Source of the DNA: Lachnospiraceae bacterium
GTDB lineage: Bacteria > Bacillota > Clostridia > Oscillospirales > Ruminococcaceae
Length of the DNA stretch: 33,834 nt
Direction of reading: 5' to 3'
Assembly (NCBI GenBank): GCA_023664705.1
Contig: JAMPFE010000018.1
Span: 1 to 33,834, forward strand
Below are positions 23,688-31,180 of the stretch, in pieces. The notes under the pieces are model-generated. The model did not search any database. It was given only the letters and a program-made list of their open reading frames with translations, and was not told the DNA's origin. The position numbers and the translations under genes are program-made. The first letter of the stretch is position 1, and every line of letters starts with the position of its first letter.

Positions 23688-23840
23688 AGTTGACAATGTA
23701 CAGTTGACAATGTACAGTTATGGAAGTGACGATAGTGGTAACGCTTATAGCGTTAGGCTAAGGCGCATTGCGGTGTGGCTACAAACGCTATCACTTGCAT
23801 CAAACCTAAACTGTCAACTGTACACTGTACACTGTCAATT
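23688..23840. mobile_element. MITE-like element, copy 2 (153 bp)
   Basis: The outer 32 bp (23688-23719 and 23809-23840) are inverted repeats matching at 25 of 32 positions. The left arm matches the left arm of the copy at 6655 at 29 of 32. The core differs and includes an AACGC-TTATA-GCGTT hairpin. It lies between the TetR stop and ABC subunit 1 and supplies a false ATG for the latter. Confidence 0.75.
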
Positions 23841-23842
23841 GA

Positions 23843-24460
23843 CTACTGTCCCATAATTTTCAGCCACCCCGCGGAGTGGAACTCGAACAGCTTGCTGACG
23901 AACTCGACCGCGCGCTCCTTAGGCATATCGTGACGGATAACCTCTAAAACGCCCTCGAACATTCCGCTCGCTATCATATGGCAAAGCGACCTGTCAAGCT
24001 CGGGAACGTCGTTTCCAAGCTCTCTCAGCACCTCGATATACTGCAAGGTCGACTCGACCTCCGCCTCCACCATAGAATTGATGAAATCCTCATACGGCGT
24101 GCCTTCGCTGCAGCAGATGAGAATTTTGAAATCCCCGTAATGCTCGTACATATAGTCTATCACCCAATTCAGGCACTCGGAGGATTCCTTTCCGAGGTGC
24201 GCGGGCTTTTCCTCGTTCGGCAGCTCCGCGAAAGCCGTCTGCGCGGTCATAAAGCTGCCCATAACGGCAGCGGCATGCGGCTCGACGATAGACGCGAACA
24301 GCGCCTCTTTGCTCGAAAAATACCCGTAAAACGCGCCCGTGGTAACGCCCGCCGCCTTGACGATATTCCGCAGCGACGCGGCGCGGAAGCCCTTTTCGGT
24401 AAACTCCCGACGCGCCGCCGCTTGTATTCTTTCGAGCGTGGTCCGTTCCGCTTCGCCCAT
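23843..24460 (-). CDS. TetR/AcrR-family transcriptional repressor
   Basis: The 205-residue protein has the N-terminal TetR helix-turn-helix (about residues 10-55): IQAAARREFTEKGFRAASLRNIVKAAGVTTGAFYGYFSSKE in overall pattern, with the recognition helix at VTTGAFYGYF. An all-helical ligand-binding domain follows. The ATG is preceded by GGAGG. A 24-bp palindrome lies between its own promoter and its start, so it probably represses itself and the two exporter genes downstream until a ligand, perhaps an exporter substrate, binds. The MITE-like element sits between it and the exporter genes. Confidence 0.93.
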   Translation of the reverse strand: MGEAERTTLERIQAAARREFTEKGFRAASLRNIVKAAGVTTGAFYGYFSSKEALFASIVEPHAAAVMGSFMTAQTAFAELPNEEKPAHLGKESSECLNWVIDYMYEHYGDFKILICCSEGTPYEDFINSMVEAEVESTLQYIEVLRELGNDVPELDRSLCHMIASGMFEGVLEVIRHDMPKERAVEFVSKLFEFHSAGWLKIMGQ

Positions 24461-24475
24461 ATTTTCGCCTCCGTG

Positions 24476-24529
24476 TAACAGTGTTATATATCACTGTTAT
24501 ATTTTAATTCATCTTTTTGGATTTGTCAA
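24476..24529 (-). promoter_or_regulatory. promoter and palindromic operator of the tetR-ABC operon
   Basis: On the minus strand, TTGACA (24529-24524) and TAAAAT (24506-24501) are 17 bp apart. Immediately downstream, TAACAGTG (24476-24483) and CACTGTTA (24492-24499) form a perfect palindrome with an 8-bp AT centre. Its size and position are typical of a TetR-family operator. Confidence 0.85.
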
Positions 24530-24667
24530 GAGAGAAATTACCGATTTTAAAATTTTCGGCATTTCATCCAAAAGACGGGCGATTTATGTATCCGAAAATG
24601 TTGATTTTACACTATTGCAAATACCGATCGCGGACGAACGGTGAAAAAGTATTTGACCAAAAAACTA

Positions 24668-24721
24668 TTGACAACTTTGATTTTAAATGATATAATAAAA
24701 GCGGCGTTAGCTTTAACTAAC
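24668..24721 (+). promoter_or_regulatory. consensus promoter with GTTAG-N6-CTAAC operator, paralogue gene
   Basis: TTGACA (24668-24673) and TATAAT (24691-24696) are 17 bp apart. GTTAG (24706-24710) and CTAAC (24717-24721), six bases apart, lie at the likely transcription start, the same arrangement as at 20065-20117. Confidence 0.85.
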
Positions 24722-24736
24722 CTCAAAGGAGGATAT

Positions 24737-25228
24737 ATGGTAACATTTTTGCTTTCATTGCTTGCGATAAGCGGCATCACCCTTATGCTGTATTCGGCGG
24801 TCGCGCTGGTGCAGGACAAGCGGTTTTTCGGCTCCGCGCCAAAGGACGCTCAGGCGCTGATACAGCCCAAGCCCGAGCGTTTCAGGGGGCAGCATTTGCT
24901 TGGGTGGGCGCTTTTGATTTTAAGTCTGCTGATGGTCGTTGCGGCGGCGGTTCTTGCCGTATGGGACGGCGTGCGGCGCGGCTTCGGCTTTTGGCAATTT
25001 TTTGCGCGATTTTTGATAATGCTTTACGCTTACAAGGCGTATGATATGGTATTTTTTGACTTTTTTCTGGTGACGCGCGCTCGCTTTTTTCAGCGCTATT
25101 ATCCCGAGGTCGACGCGTGCGAGAGCTTTCACAAATACGGCTTTAACCTGAAAATTCAGGTAGTGCGCATAATCGTGTACCCGTTCGTTTGCGCGCTTGC
25201 GGCGTGGATATGCACGTTGATTCGGTAA
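24737..25228 (+). CDS. membrane protein, paralogue of the product of 18922-19440
   Basis: The 163-residue protein has about four hydrophobic helices. A first helix (FLLSLLAISGITLMLYSAVAL) and a basic loop precede the block shared with its paralogue: WDGVRRG, RFLIM, DFFLVTRARFFQ, YYPEVDAC and KYGFNLKIQ. The start is ATG 24737, preceded by AAAGGAGGAT; the longer frame from 24641 runs through the promoter. It is monocistronic, diverges from tetR and shares its operator type with the five-gene operon. The function is unknown; the conserved charged and aromatic block between helices suggests a shared partner or ligand. Confidence 0.78.
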   Translation: MVTFLLSLLAISGITLMLYSAVALVQDKRFFGSAPKDAQALIQPKPERFRGQHLLGWALLILSLLMVVAAAVLAVWDGVRRGFGFWQFFARFLIMLYAYKAYDMVFFDFFLVTRARFFQRYYPEVDACESFHKYGFNLKIQVVRIIVYPFVCALAAWICTLIR

Positions 25229-25285
25229 ATATGTTCTCGACTCGGATGGACGAAACCAAATCGTATTCGGGGCATGAAAACAGCA

Positions 25286-25326
25286 CGGGCATTGACGGCT
25301 CTTTGCTGTCAACGCCCGCGCTTTTT
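25286..25326. terminator. terminator between the paralogue gene and the GH127 gene
   Basis: CGGGC-A-TTGAC-GGC (25286-25299) pairs with GC-T-GTCAA-C-GCCCG (25305-25318), and GCGCTTTTT follows on the plus strand. It lies between converging genes and may work in both directions. Confidence 0.7.
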
Positions 25327-25393
25327 CTCAAAATGACGCGGTCATGCTCTCTCACAGAATTGGATAAGAAGTCGTAAAATAATTTCGTTTGGT

Positions 25394-27295
25394 TTAAACG
25401 GGCAGCCATACCCGCATTTGATTTTCTCCTCTGTTGCCCCATGTGTAATAGGGCACGGCGACCGCCTTGCAGGGCGTTTTGAGAGGTTTCTCGGCAGTGT
25501 ACAGCGGATTTGTTTCGGCAGTGCGCTTCGCGTCGGACTCAAGCCGCACCGTTCCCCCGAGCAGCCCTGGCTCAAATTCGCGGATCGCGGCGGGCTTGCC
25601 GTCGTCGAGCGACAGCGAGAGCACGTCTCCGTTGTTGTCCGCGCCCTCGAAGCAATATACCAACGGACCGCGGCAGAGCGCTGCCATGCCCGTAAGCCTC
25701 GGCACTCTCGGGGAGGCGTAAACGAACCTCGGAGAGCCGTCAAGCTCCAGCACCGCGGTATCTCCGTCGGAAACGGCGATATAAGCGTAGCCGTCCGTTA
25801 TTTCGGGAGCGCTTTTCTTTCCGTTTACGGTCAGCGAGAACGACCCGCTCCAGTGGGGTATCCTCACGGCGAGCCTGCCGCTGCCCGATACCGTATATTT
25901 CACGGTAAACCCGTAGGGATATTCCGTCTCGCAGACAAGCTTGATACCGTTTTCAAATTGCACCGTGCCCGCCGCGAAAAGGTGGCAGTAAGCCGTGTCG
26001 CCGCTCTCTCCGTAGGCGTATTTCCCGAAGGACGCAATAAGGCGCGCGGCGTTCGGCGGACAGCATGCGCACGCGTACCAGCCCGGGCGCGTCGTCAAGT
26101 CGTGCCGATGAGTGGGCGAAATACCCGATATTCCCGGCACGACCTCCAGCGGATTAACGTAGAAAAAGCGTTTCCCGTCGAGCTGCATGCCCGCGAGGAC
26201 GGTGTTGTAGAACGCTTGCTCCATGACGTCGCCGTACTCGCCCTTGACCTCGTTTTCCAGCATTTTCGAGGCGAAGAACATCAGCCCGATGGAAGCGCAG
26301 GTCTCGGCGTAGGCGGTGTCGGAGGGCAGGTCGTTGTCAACGCTGAACGCCTCGCCGTGCACCGTAGAGCCGATCCCGCCCGTTATGTACATCTGCCTTT
26401 GCGTAATGCTCTCCCAAAGCCGTCTGCATGCGGCGTAAAGCTCCTTGTCGCCCGTTTCCGCGGCAAGGTCAGCCATTCCCGTGTACAGATACACCGCCCT
26501 CACGGCGTGCCCCGCGGCTCTTTCGGCGTTCCGCAGCGGAACGCTGCTCTGATTGTAGGCGGTATCGTCGGGGTTCATTCCCCAGACGTCCCAATCCCGC
26601 GCGGCACGTTCGCGCTTGTAAAATTCGGGATCCGCGCCGCGTTCGTTGATGAAATGCTCCGCGAGCTCAAGGCACTTTTTCTCGCCCGTGAGACGATACA
26701 TCTTCATAAGCGCGAGCTCGGCCTCGGGGTGTCCCGGGCAGCCCCCGTGCCCGTCCTCGATAAAGACCTTGTGAATATGTTCAACATTTTTCAGCATAAC
26801 GTCCAGCAAAACGCGCTTTCCCGTTGCCTCGAAATAAGCGCACGCCGCCTCTGCCATATGCCCCGAGCAGTACAGCTCGTGTCCCTCGAGGAGATTTGTC
26901 CAGCGCTTGTCCTTGTCGGTTATCGTGAAACGCGTGTTCAGATAGCCGTCGCTGTCCTGCGCCGCCGCGATGAACCCGATAAGCTCGTCGACCGTCTTTT
27001 CGAGCTCCTCGTCGGGAAACGAGGCGAGCGAGTACGCCGCCGCCTCTATCCACTTCGCCGCGTCGCTGTCCTGAAACACCATTCCGTAAAAGCCGTCGCC
27101 GCCGTCCTCACTGCGGACAACCTTCCCCGCGTTTATGAAGTTGCCGATAACGTGGCTTTTTTCCGCGCCCTCCGCCTTATCGCACAGCACGCTGTATTGA
27201 TAGGGTATGACCGTATCCTTTATCAGCCGCTGATATTTTCCTATAAATCCGTCGGACATATAGGCTTTCTGTGTTATTTGCTTTTGTACCTGCAT
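25394..27295 (-). CDS. GH127-family beta-L-arabinofuranosidase
   Basis: The 633-residue cytoplasmic enzyme (no signal peptide) belongs to glycoside hydrolase family 127 (formerly DUF1680), which releases L-arabinofuranose from beta-linked arabinans and glycoprotein glycans. The catalytic Zn/Cys site of HypBA1 is present: Glu331 and Cys333 in YAETCAS and Cys411-Cys412 in CACCPPN, one of which is the nucleophile. An (alpha/alpha)6 barrel with DSDGYLNT and GGCPGHPEAEL precedes this, and a beta-sandwich C-terminal part follows. No sugar transporter or arabinose gene is adjacent, so its substrate must enter by other genes. It is preceded by AAAGGAA and its own promoter. Confidence 0.93.
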   Translation of the reverse strand: MQVQKQITQKAYMSDGFIGKYQRLIKDTVIPYQYSVLCDKAEGAEKSHVIGNFINAGKVVRSEDGGDGFYGMVFQDSDAAKWIEAAAYSLASFPDEELEKTVDELIGFIAAAQDSDGYLNTRFTITDKDKRWTNLLEGHELYCSGHMAEAACAYFEATGKRVLLDVMLKNVEHIHKVFIEDGHGGCPGHPEAELALMKMYRLTGEKKCLELAEHFINERGADPEFYKRERAARDWDVWGMNPDDTAYNQSSVPLRNAERAAGHAVRAVYLYTGMADLAAETGDKELYAACRRLWESITQRQMYITGGIGSTVHGEAFSVDNDLPSDTAYAETCASIGLMFFASKMLENEVKGEYGDVMEQAFYNTVLAGMQLDGKRFFYVNPLEVVPGISGISPTHRHDLTTRPGWYACACCPPNAARLIASFGKYAYGESGDTAYCHLFAAGTVQFENGIKLVCETEYPYGFTVKYTVSGSGRLAVRIPHWSGSFSLTVNGKKSAPEITDGYAYIAVSDGDTAVLELDGSPRFVYASPRVPRLTGMAALCRGPLVYCFEGADNNGDVLSLSLDDGKPAAIREFEPGLLGGTVRLESDAKRTAETNPLYTAEKPLKTPCKAVAVPYYTWGNRGENQMRVWLPV

Positions 27296-27360
27296 AAAAA
27301 TTATTCCTTTCCCGATTTACATGGTTATGGAATTGGCAACGCACGGTTTTACCGCATTTT

Positions 27361-27381
27361 TCAACAACTCAACTGTGACAT
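27361..27381 (-). CDS. possible six-codon leader peptide upstream of the GH127 gene
   Basis: In the ~125-nt leader, GGAGG (27392-27388) lies six bases before ATG 27381, giving MSQLSC then TGA. A good ribosome site on so short a frame suggests a leader peptide, but length alone makes chance possible. Confidence 0.2.
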   Translation of the reverse strand: MSQLSC

Positions 27382-27427
27382 AGCCGTCCTCCGATAAAAT
27401 GCCGTTTGTTGATAGACCCATGATAAT

Positions 27428-27456
27428 ATTTTACAACACGAACCGCGTTTTGTCAA
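27428..27456 (-). promoter_or_regulatory. sigma-A promoter of the GH127 gene
   Basis: On the minus strand, TTGACA (27456-27451) and TAAAAT (27433-27428) are 17 bp apart, about 132 bp upstream of the ATG. A perfect 9-bp inverted repeat (TGTCAATAG 27451-27459, CTATTGACA 27482-27490) spans the divergent region; the rightward TTGACA it creates has no good -10 at 17 bp. Confidence 0.78.
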
Positions 27457-27528
27457 TAGATTTTCCTCAAAAAGTATTTTGCTATTGACATATTAAAAAT
27501 TCCGTTTTGACGTGAGCAAATAATTTTT

Positions 27529-27556
27529 AACCGCGAAAAAAATTTCGCGGTTTTTT
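27529..27556 (+). terminator. terminator-like hairpin upstream of the MacB-type operon
   Basis: AACCGCGAAA (27529-27538) pairs perfectly with TTTCGCGGTT (27543-27552), followed by TTTT. No plus-strand gene precedes it, so it is either an attenuator in the leader of the operon that starts at 27608 or a barrier to stray transcription. The remaining 27296-27607 holds only the GH127 leader and promoter. Confidence 0.65.
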
Positions 27557-27607
27557 GTAACGTTTTTTATTTTGCTTAGTCATATAAGCAAAGGGGGAAT
27601 TTTCGTG

Positions 27608-28663
27608 ATGAAATTATTCAAGCGTTATTCCGTTGTGAGCGTTATGATATTGCTGTGCTTTTTCAGCGCGTTTTCGGCGCTTTGCAGCGGTTTGCTTGCG
27701 GTTTCGGAAGCGAACGAAAACGCCCGCATTCAAAAGGAATATGCCTACAGCAGCGAAACGGCGGTGTATATCCGTTCGCCGAAAAGTCTGTCATTCGATG
27801 ATTTGTCGCGGCTTGTGAGTTCGGTAAAAAGCGGAAATATTTATCTCGATGATATGATGATCTGGTTCAATGAGATCGACGGCGCGTTCATACCGAATTT
27901 GCTGTTGAAGCAAAACGAACCGCTTTCGCTGCCGCCTGCCGTTCGCGGAAAAACGGAAATAAACTTCATTCCCGAAAACGGGATAATATGCTCAACGAAA
28001 ATCGGCGATTTTGATACTTTGAGCGTTCTCGGAAAGACGTTTAGCATTGCCGAAAAAATTGACGCGGAAAAATATCCTTTCGTCAACACGTTTACTTTGA
28101 ACGCAAAGGATTATTTCGCGGCATTTCCCGATGCGCTCGGCGACGGGAAAAGCATTGCGCTTACGGTCAATTCAAATAAAATCGATACAAGCGAAATTTA
28201 TTCGGAAATAAAAAATAACGCCGCAAAAATATTACCGAACGCGGAAATTTACGGCACAAAACGCGAATCAAAGGATACCGTGCTGCAAAGCTCCGAATCC
28301 GTGACAAACGTAATCGCCGCGGGATTGTTTTTGTTCGCGCTGATAAATACCGTGACAATCTCGTATTATTGGGTAAACGTTCGCAGGCGCGAGATAGCGA
28401 TACGAAAAGCGTTCGGAGCAAGCGATTTCCGCGTGATGGGAAAAATGACCGCCGAGCTTTTAACGCTTATCGGAACGGCAGCCGTGCCGGCGCTGATAAC
28501 GCAGTTTGCAATTCGAGGAAACAGCGGAAAAATAAATTTTTCCGATTTGGCGATTTTGGCGGCGGGAATGCTGATCGGGATAACCCTCGCGACAGTTATT
28601 TCGATGATCGTGCCAATGCGCGTAATTCTCGGAATTAAGCCGTCGGAGGGGGTGAGATCTTGA
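27608..28663 (+). CDS. FtsX/MacB-type ABC permease (1)
   Basis: The 351-residue protein has one N-terminal helix (about residues 8-30), a large extracytoplasmic domain (about 30-235) and three C-terminal helices in the FtsX-like arrangement, with the cytoplasmic loop WVNVRRREIAIRKAFGAS typical of these permeases and a final GIKPSEGVRS. Such proteins do not import; they couple ATP hydrolysis to mechanical work, peptide export or signalling. ATG 27608 follows AAGGGGGAA by 8 bases; a GTG one codon upstream is an alternative. The sequence is AT-richer than the housekeeping genes. Its stop overlaps the next gene. Confidence 0.85.
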   Translation: MKLFKRYSVVSVMILLCFFSAFSALCSGLLAVSEANENARIQKEYAYSSETAVYIRSPKSLSFDDLSRLVSSVKSGNIYLDDMMIWFNEIDGAFIPNLLLKQNEPLSLPPAVRGKTEINFIPENGIICSTKIGDFDTLSVLGKTFSIAEKIDAEKYPFVNTFTLNAKDYFAAFPDALGDGKSIALTVNSNKIDTSEIYSEIKNNAAKILPNAEIYGTKRESKDTVLQSSESVTNVIAAGLFLFALINTVTISYYWVNVRRREIAIRKAFGASDFRVMGKMTAELLTLIGTAAVPALITQFAIRGNSGKINFSDLAILAAGMLIGITLATVISMIVPMRVILGIKPSEGVRS

Positions 28664-29916
28664 TTTTTTATGACGCTTTTTTGTCTGTTCGTCACAACAA
28701 AGCGCGGACGCTTTTGATTTTGGCGCTGATGTCGCTAACATATTTTCTTGCGCTGTTGACGCTCACAAACAGCTTTGCATTTAACACGCAAATGTCCGAC
28801 ATTCGGAAAATGTTCAAAACCGATTTGAATTATACTTATCGTGTTGATGCGACGTTTATTGAAAACGAAGACAGCATCGGCGCGGATTTTGAGGAATTAA
28901 GGGCGTTTGTAAATTTGCGGGAAAATTTGATATACGGCGCGTTTGAGAGTATGGACGTGTATTTTGACGAGCTCGAAAACAACGCGGAATTTATCGAATT
29001 GAACGGGAAATTGCGCGGCGACGTTCCGTTTGAAAAATGGCTGTCTGCCGCGGAAACGATTTTTGTCGATCCCGAGATTTTTGAAATCCTCGAATTCGAT
29101 CTTTCAAGCAGCGATTTTCTTCCCGTTGAAAATAACGGCGAAATTTATTTGCCGATATTCGCGGGCAAAAAATTGGAGGGCGTCGTTTCAAAGGGCGACG
29201 TGCTTACTTTAAATAATATCGGCGAGCGTTATATCATCGCGGGATTTTACGACGGCGCGCGCTGGCTCAACGACAACGACCCCGTAACGCAGCCGCCGCT
29301 CTCGACAGAATACGGATTTATCGCGCCGTTTTCCGAAATGGAAAAGCAGATACCTCAGTATCACAATATGTCGCGCCATTCGACGGTCGGAACAACTTTT
29401 CTGAATTGCCCGCCCGACGTTGCGGAGGAATTTAAAAACCGCGCCGCCGAGATGGGAATAAAATTCAAGGTCGCTTCTATGGAGGATTTTATTAACGATT
29501 ACAGCGAAATGAATGAGGAGCTGCTGAATGAATTGCTGTTTTTGGCGGTGCTTGTATCGCTGTGCTCAGAAATTTCGATAATTTCCGTTTTATGCGTAAA
29601 CGTGCTTTTGAAAAAACGCGAATACGGAATTAAAATAGCGTTCGGCGGAACTATGAACGGTATTATTTTCTCGTTGGGAATTGAATTATTTTTGCTGAAT
29701 TTAATTTCGGGAATTATCGGATTTGCGGCGGCTTATCACAGCTTTTTGGGAAATATGATCGACAGCATACGTGATATTAATTTGCGGACGCTTGTACAAA
29801 GCTCATTGCCGTGCCTGCTTATTCCGATAATTTTTTCGGTGATCTTGGTGATTTTAATTCCCGCAATGCTGCTTAGGCGGTACGATCCCGCGATTTTGGT
29901 CAAGGAGGAAGAATGA
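28660..29916 (+). CDS. FtsX/MacB-type ABC permease (2)
   Basis: The 418-residue second permease has the same plan: an N-terminal helix after FYDAFLSVRHNKARTLLIL, a long external domain (residues ~40-275) and three C-terminal helices with the cytoplasmic KKREYGIKIAFGG loop and the end RYDPAILVKEE, typical of MacB/FtsX proteins. TTG 28660 is the start, overlapping the previous stop by 4 bp and preceded by GGAGGGGGTGAG; there is no ATG nearby. It would pair with permease 1 as a heterodimer driven by the following ATPase. Confidence 0.85.
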   Translation: MIFYDAFLSVRHNKARTLLILALMSLTYFLALLTLTNSFAFNTQMSDIRKMFKTDLNYTYRVDATFIENEDSIGADFEELRAFVNLRENLIYGAFESMDVYFDELENNAEFIELNGKLRGDVPFEKWLSAAETIFVDPEIFEILEFDLSSSDFLPVENNGEIYLPIFAGKKLEGVVSKGDVLTLNNIGERYIIAGFYDGARWLNDNDPVTQPPLSTEYGFIAPFSEMEKQIPQYHNMSRHSTVGTTFLNCPPDVAEEFKNRAAEMGIKFKVASMEDFINDYSEMNEELLNELLFLAVLVSLCSEISIISVLCVNVLLKKREYGIKIAFGGTMNGIIFSLGIELFLLNLISGIIGFAAAYHSFLGNMIDSIRDINLRTLVQSSLPCLLIPIIFSVILVILIPAMLLRRYDPAILVKEEE

Positions 29917-30575
29917 TGATTGAATTAAAAAATATTTCCAAGCGATATTCGTTAGGAAACGGCGTCACAGACGCATTGTCGGATATTTTTCTGAAGATAA
30001 ACGACGGCGAATTTGCCGCGATAATGGGCGCTTCGGGTTCGGGGAAATCCACTCTGCTCAATATTATCGGCTGCATGGATAAGCCAACGAGCGGGGAATA
30101 TTTTCTGGACGGCAGAAGCGTTTCGCAATTGAATTCGCGTGAATTAGCGGAATTGCGAAGAGAAAAAATAACTTTTGTTTTTCAAAATTTCGCGCTTATG
30201 GAGAAATACACCGCGTATGAAAACATAGAGCTGCCGCTTGTCAACAGAAATATTCCCGCAAAAAAGCGCAGGGAAATCGTTGAAAATTCGGCGGCGCGGC
30301 TTGGAATAGCCGACCAACTGCGCAAAAAACCGAAGCAAATGTCGGGCGGTCAGCAACAGCGAACAGCGCTTGCAAGAGCGTTGGCAAGCGGCGCGGATAT
30401 TATTCTTGCCGACGAGCCCACCGGAGCGCTCGACAAGAAAAACGGCATTGAGCTTATGGAAATCTTCAAGGCGCTGAACGAGGACGGGAAAACGATAATT
30501 ATCGTAACGCACGACGCTGCAACGGCGGAATATGCCGACAGAATTATAACAATTTCGGACGGGAGGATAATATGA
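29916..30575 (+). CDS. MacB/LolD-type ABC transporter ATP-binding protein
   Basis: The 219-residue ATPase has Walker A GASGSGKST near residue 41, Q-loop FVFQNFALMEKYTAYENIELP, signature MSGGQQQRTALARAL, Walker B IILADEPTGALD and the switch His in IIVTHD. The EPTGALD form and ENIELPL pattern are typical of ATPases serving FtsX-type permeases. Two adjacent ATGs exist (29913 and 29916); the second is 7 bases from AGGAGG and preferred, the first overlaps the permease stop as ATGA. No two-component system lies nearby, so a BceAB-like sensing role is not supported. Confidence 0.93.
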   Translation: MIELKNISKRYSLGNGVTDALSDIFLKINDGEFAAIMGASGSGKSTLLNIIGCMDKPTSGEYFLDGRSVSQLNSRELAELRREKITFVFQNFALMEKYTAYENIELPLVNRNIPAKKRREIVENSAARLGIADQLRKKPKQMSGGQQQRTALARALASGADIILADEPTGALDKKNGIELMEIFKALNEDGKTIIIVTHDAATAEYADRIITISDGRII

Positions 30576-30976
30576 TGAAGAAATTTTTTGCGGTTTTGAC
30601 GATTTTTTTGAGCTGTGTTCTGCTTTCGGGGTGCGGCTCGGAGCAGGATGATGAGCTTTTTTTGATGAGCTCCCGCGAGCGGAATTTTTTGCAAAGCGAA
30701 TTCGACGAGGATTACACTCACTATGAGGATAATCTCGGAGTTGAGAAAAAGTCGAAAAAAATATCCGTAAGCGGCAGCGTGACTTCGGGCGTTATCGAGC
30801 TTAAGATTATCGAAAAGGACAAAGACGAAAACGCTGTGCAGACATACGAATTTACAATATCGGATGATTTCTCCGAAACGATAGAGCTTGAGAAAAAGCA
30901 CTCAAATAATTGGGTGGTTATTTCGGATTTCGATGAAGAGACCGAGGGCGGATTTAAGGTCGAAATTTTCGGTTGA
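30572..30976 (+). CDS. small lipoprotein of the MacB-type operon
   Basis: The 134-residue protein has a lipoprotein signal with the lipobox VLLSGC (Cys21) and a strongly acidic mature part with no recognised domain. It should be anchored outside the membrane next to the large external domains of the two permeases and may act as their accessory or as an immunity or adaptor protein; this is inferred from its position as the last gene. Its start overlaps the ATPase stop by 4 bp (ATG 30572; ATG 30575 is also possible), preceded by GGGAGG. Confidence 0.75.
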   Translation: MMKKFFAVLTIFLSCVLLSGCGSEQDDELFLMSSRERNFLQSEFDEDYTHYEDNLGVEKKSKKISVSGSVTSGVIELKIIEKDKDENAVQTYEFTISDDFSETIELEKKHSNNWVVISDFDEETEGGFKVEIFG

Positions 30977-31180
30977 GGCAATATTCAAACCTTCACAAAA
31001 CGTTTTGGAAATCATTCGCGAGCAGGAGCCCCAAACCCTTCATCAAGAAAATTCGTGAGGATCTATCCCTACAGCTATTTAAGCGCACGGTACAAAAATC
31101 CGAATCTTGTACCGTGCCCGACAGAGAGGAAGGGCGCAAATGCCGAGAAAAATTACTTTGGAATCTATGGCTCGGAATGA
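30977..31180. other. 204-bp stretch without a recognised gene
   Basis: The region starts at the lipoprotein stop and ends at the stop of the converging SUKH-3 gene. It holds a perfect 11-bp stem, GCACGGTACAA (31085-31095) with TTGTACCGTGC (31107-31117), lacking a T run. The lipoprotein frame stays open for 67 codons past its TGA (next stop 31178-31180), but the translation resembles nothing I know. Confidence 0.4.

Noticed and set aside
22392..23693. 433-codon plus-strand open frame
   Set aside because: It is antisense to ABC subunit 1, with a composition typical of a shadow frame in GC-rich DNA.
25418..27397. 659-codon plus-strand open frame
   Set aside because: It is antisense to the well-supported GH127 gene; its translation is low-complexity and Arg/His-rich with no motif.
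27482..27490. Rightward TTGACA considered as promoter of the MacB-type operon
   Set aside because: No acceptable -10 at 16-18 bp; it appears only as one arm of the inverted repeat with the leftward -35.
27608..30575. BceAB-type antimicrobial-peptide sensing module
   Set aside because: Two mid-sized permeases instead of one ten-helix BceB, and no histidine kinase or response regulator nearby.
30973..31180. Frames beyond the lipoprotein stop, including 67 open codons after TGA, considered as stop readthrough or a decayed gene
   Set aside because: No recognisable homology or ribosome site; one open frame of this length is not rare by chance.
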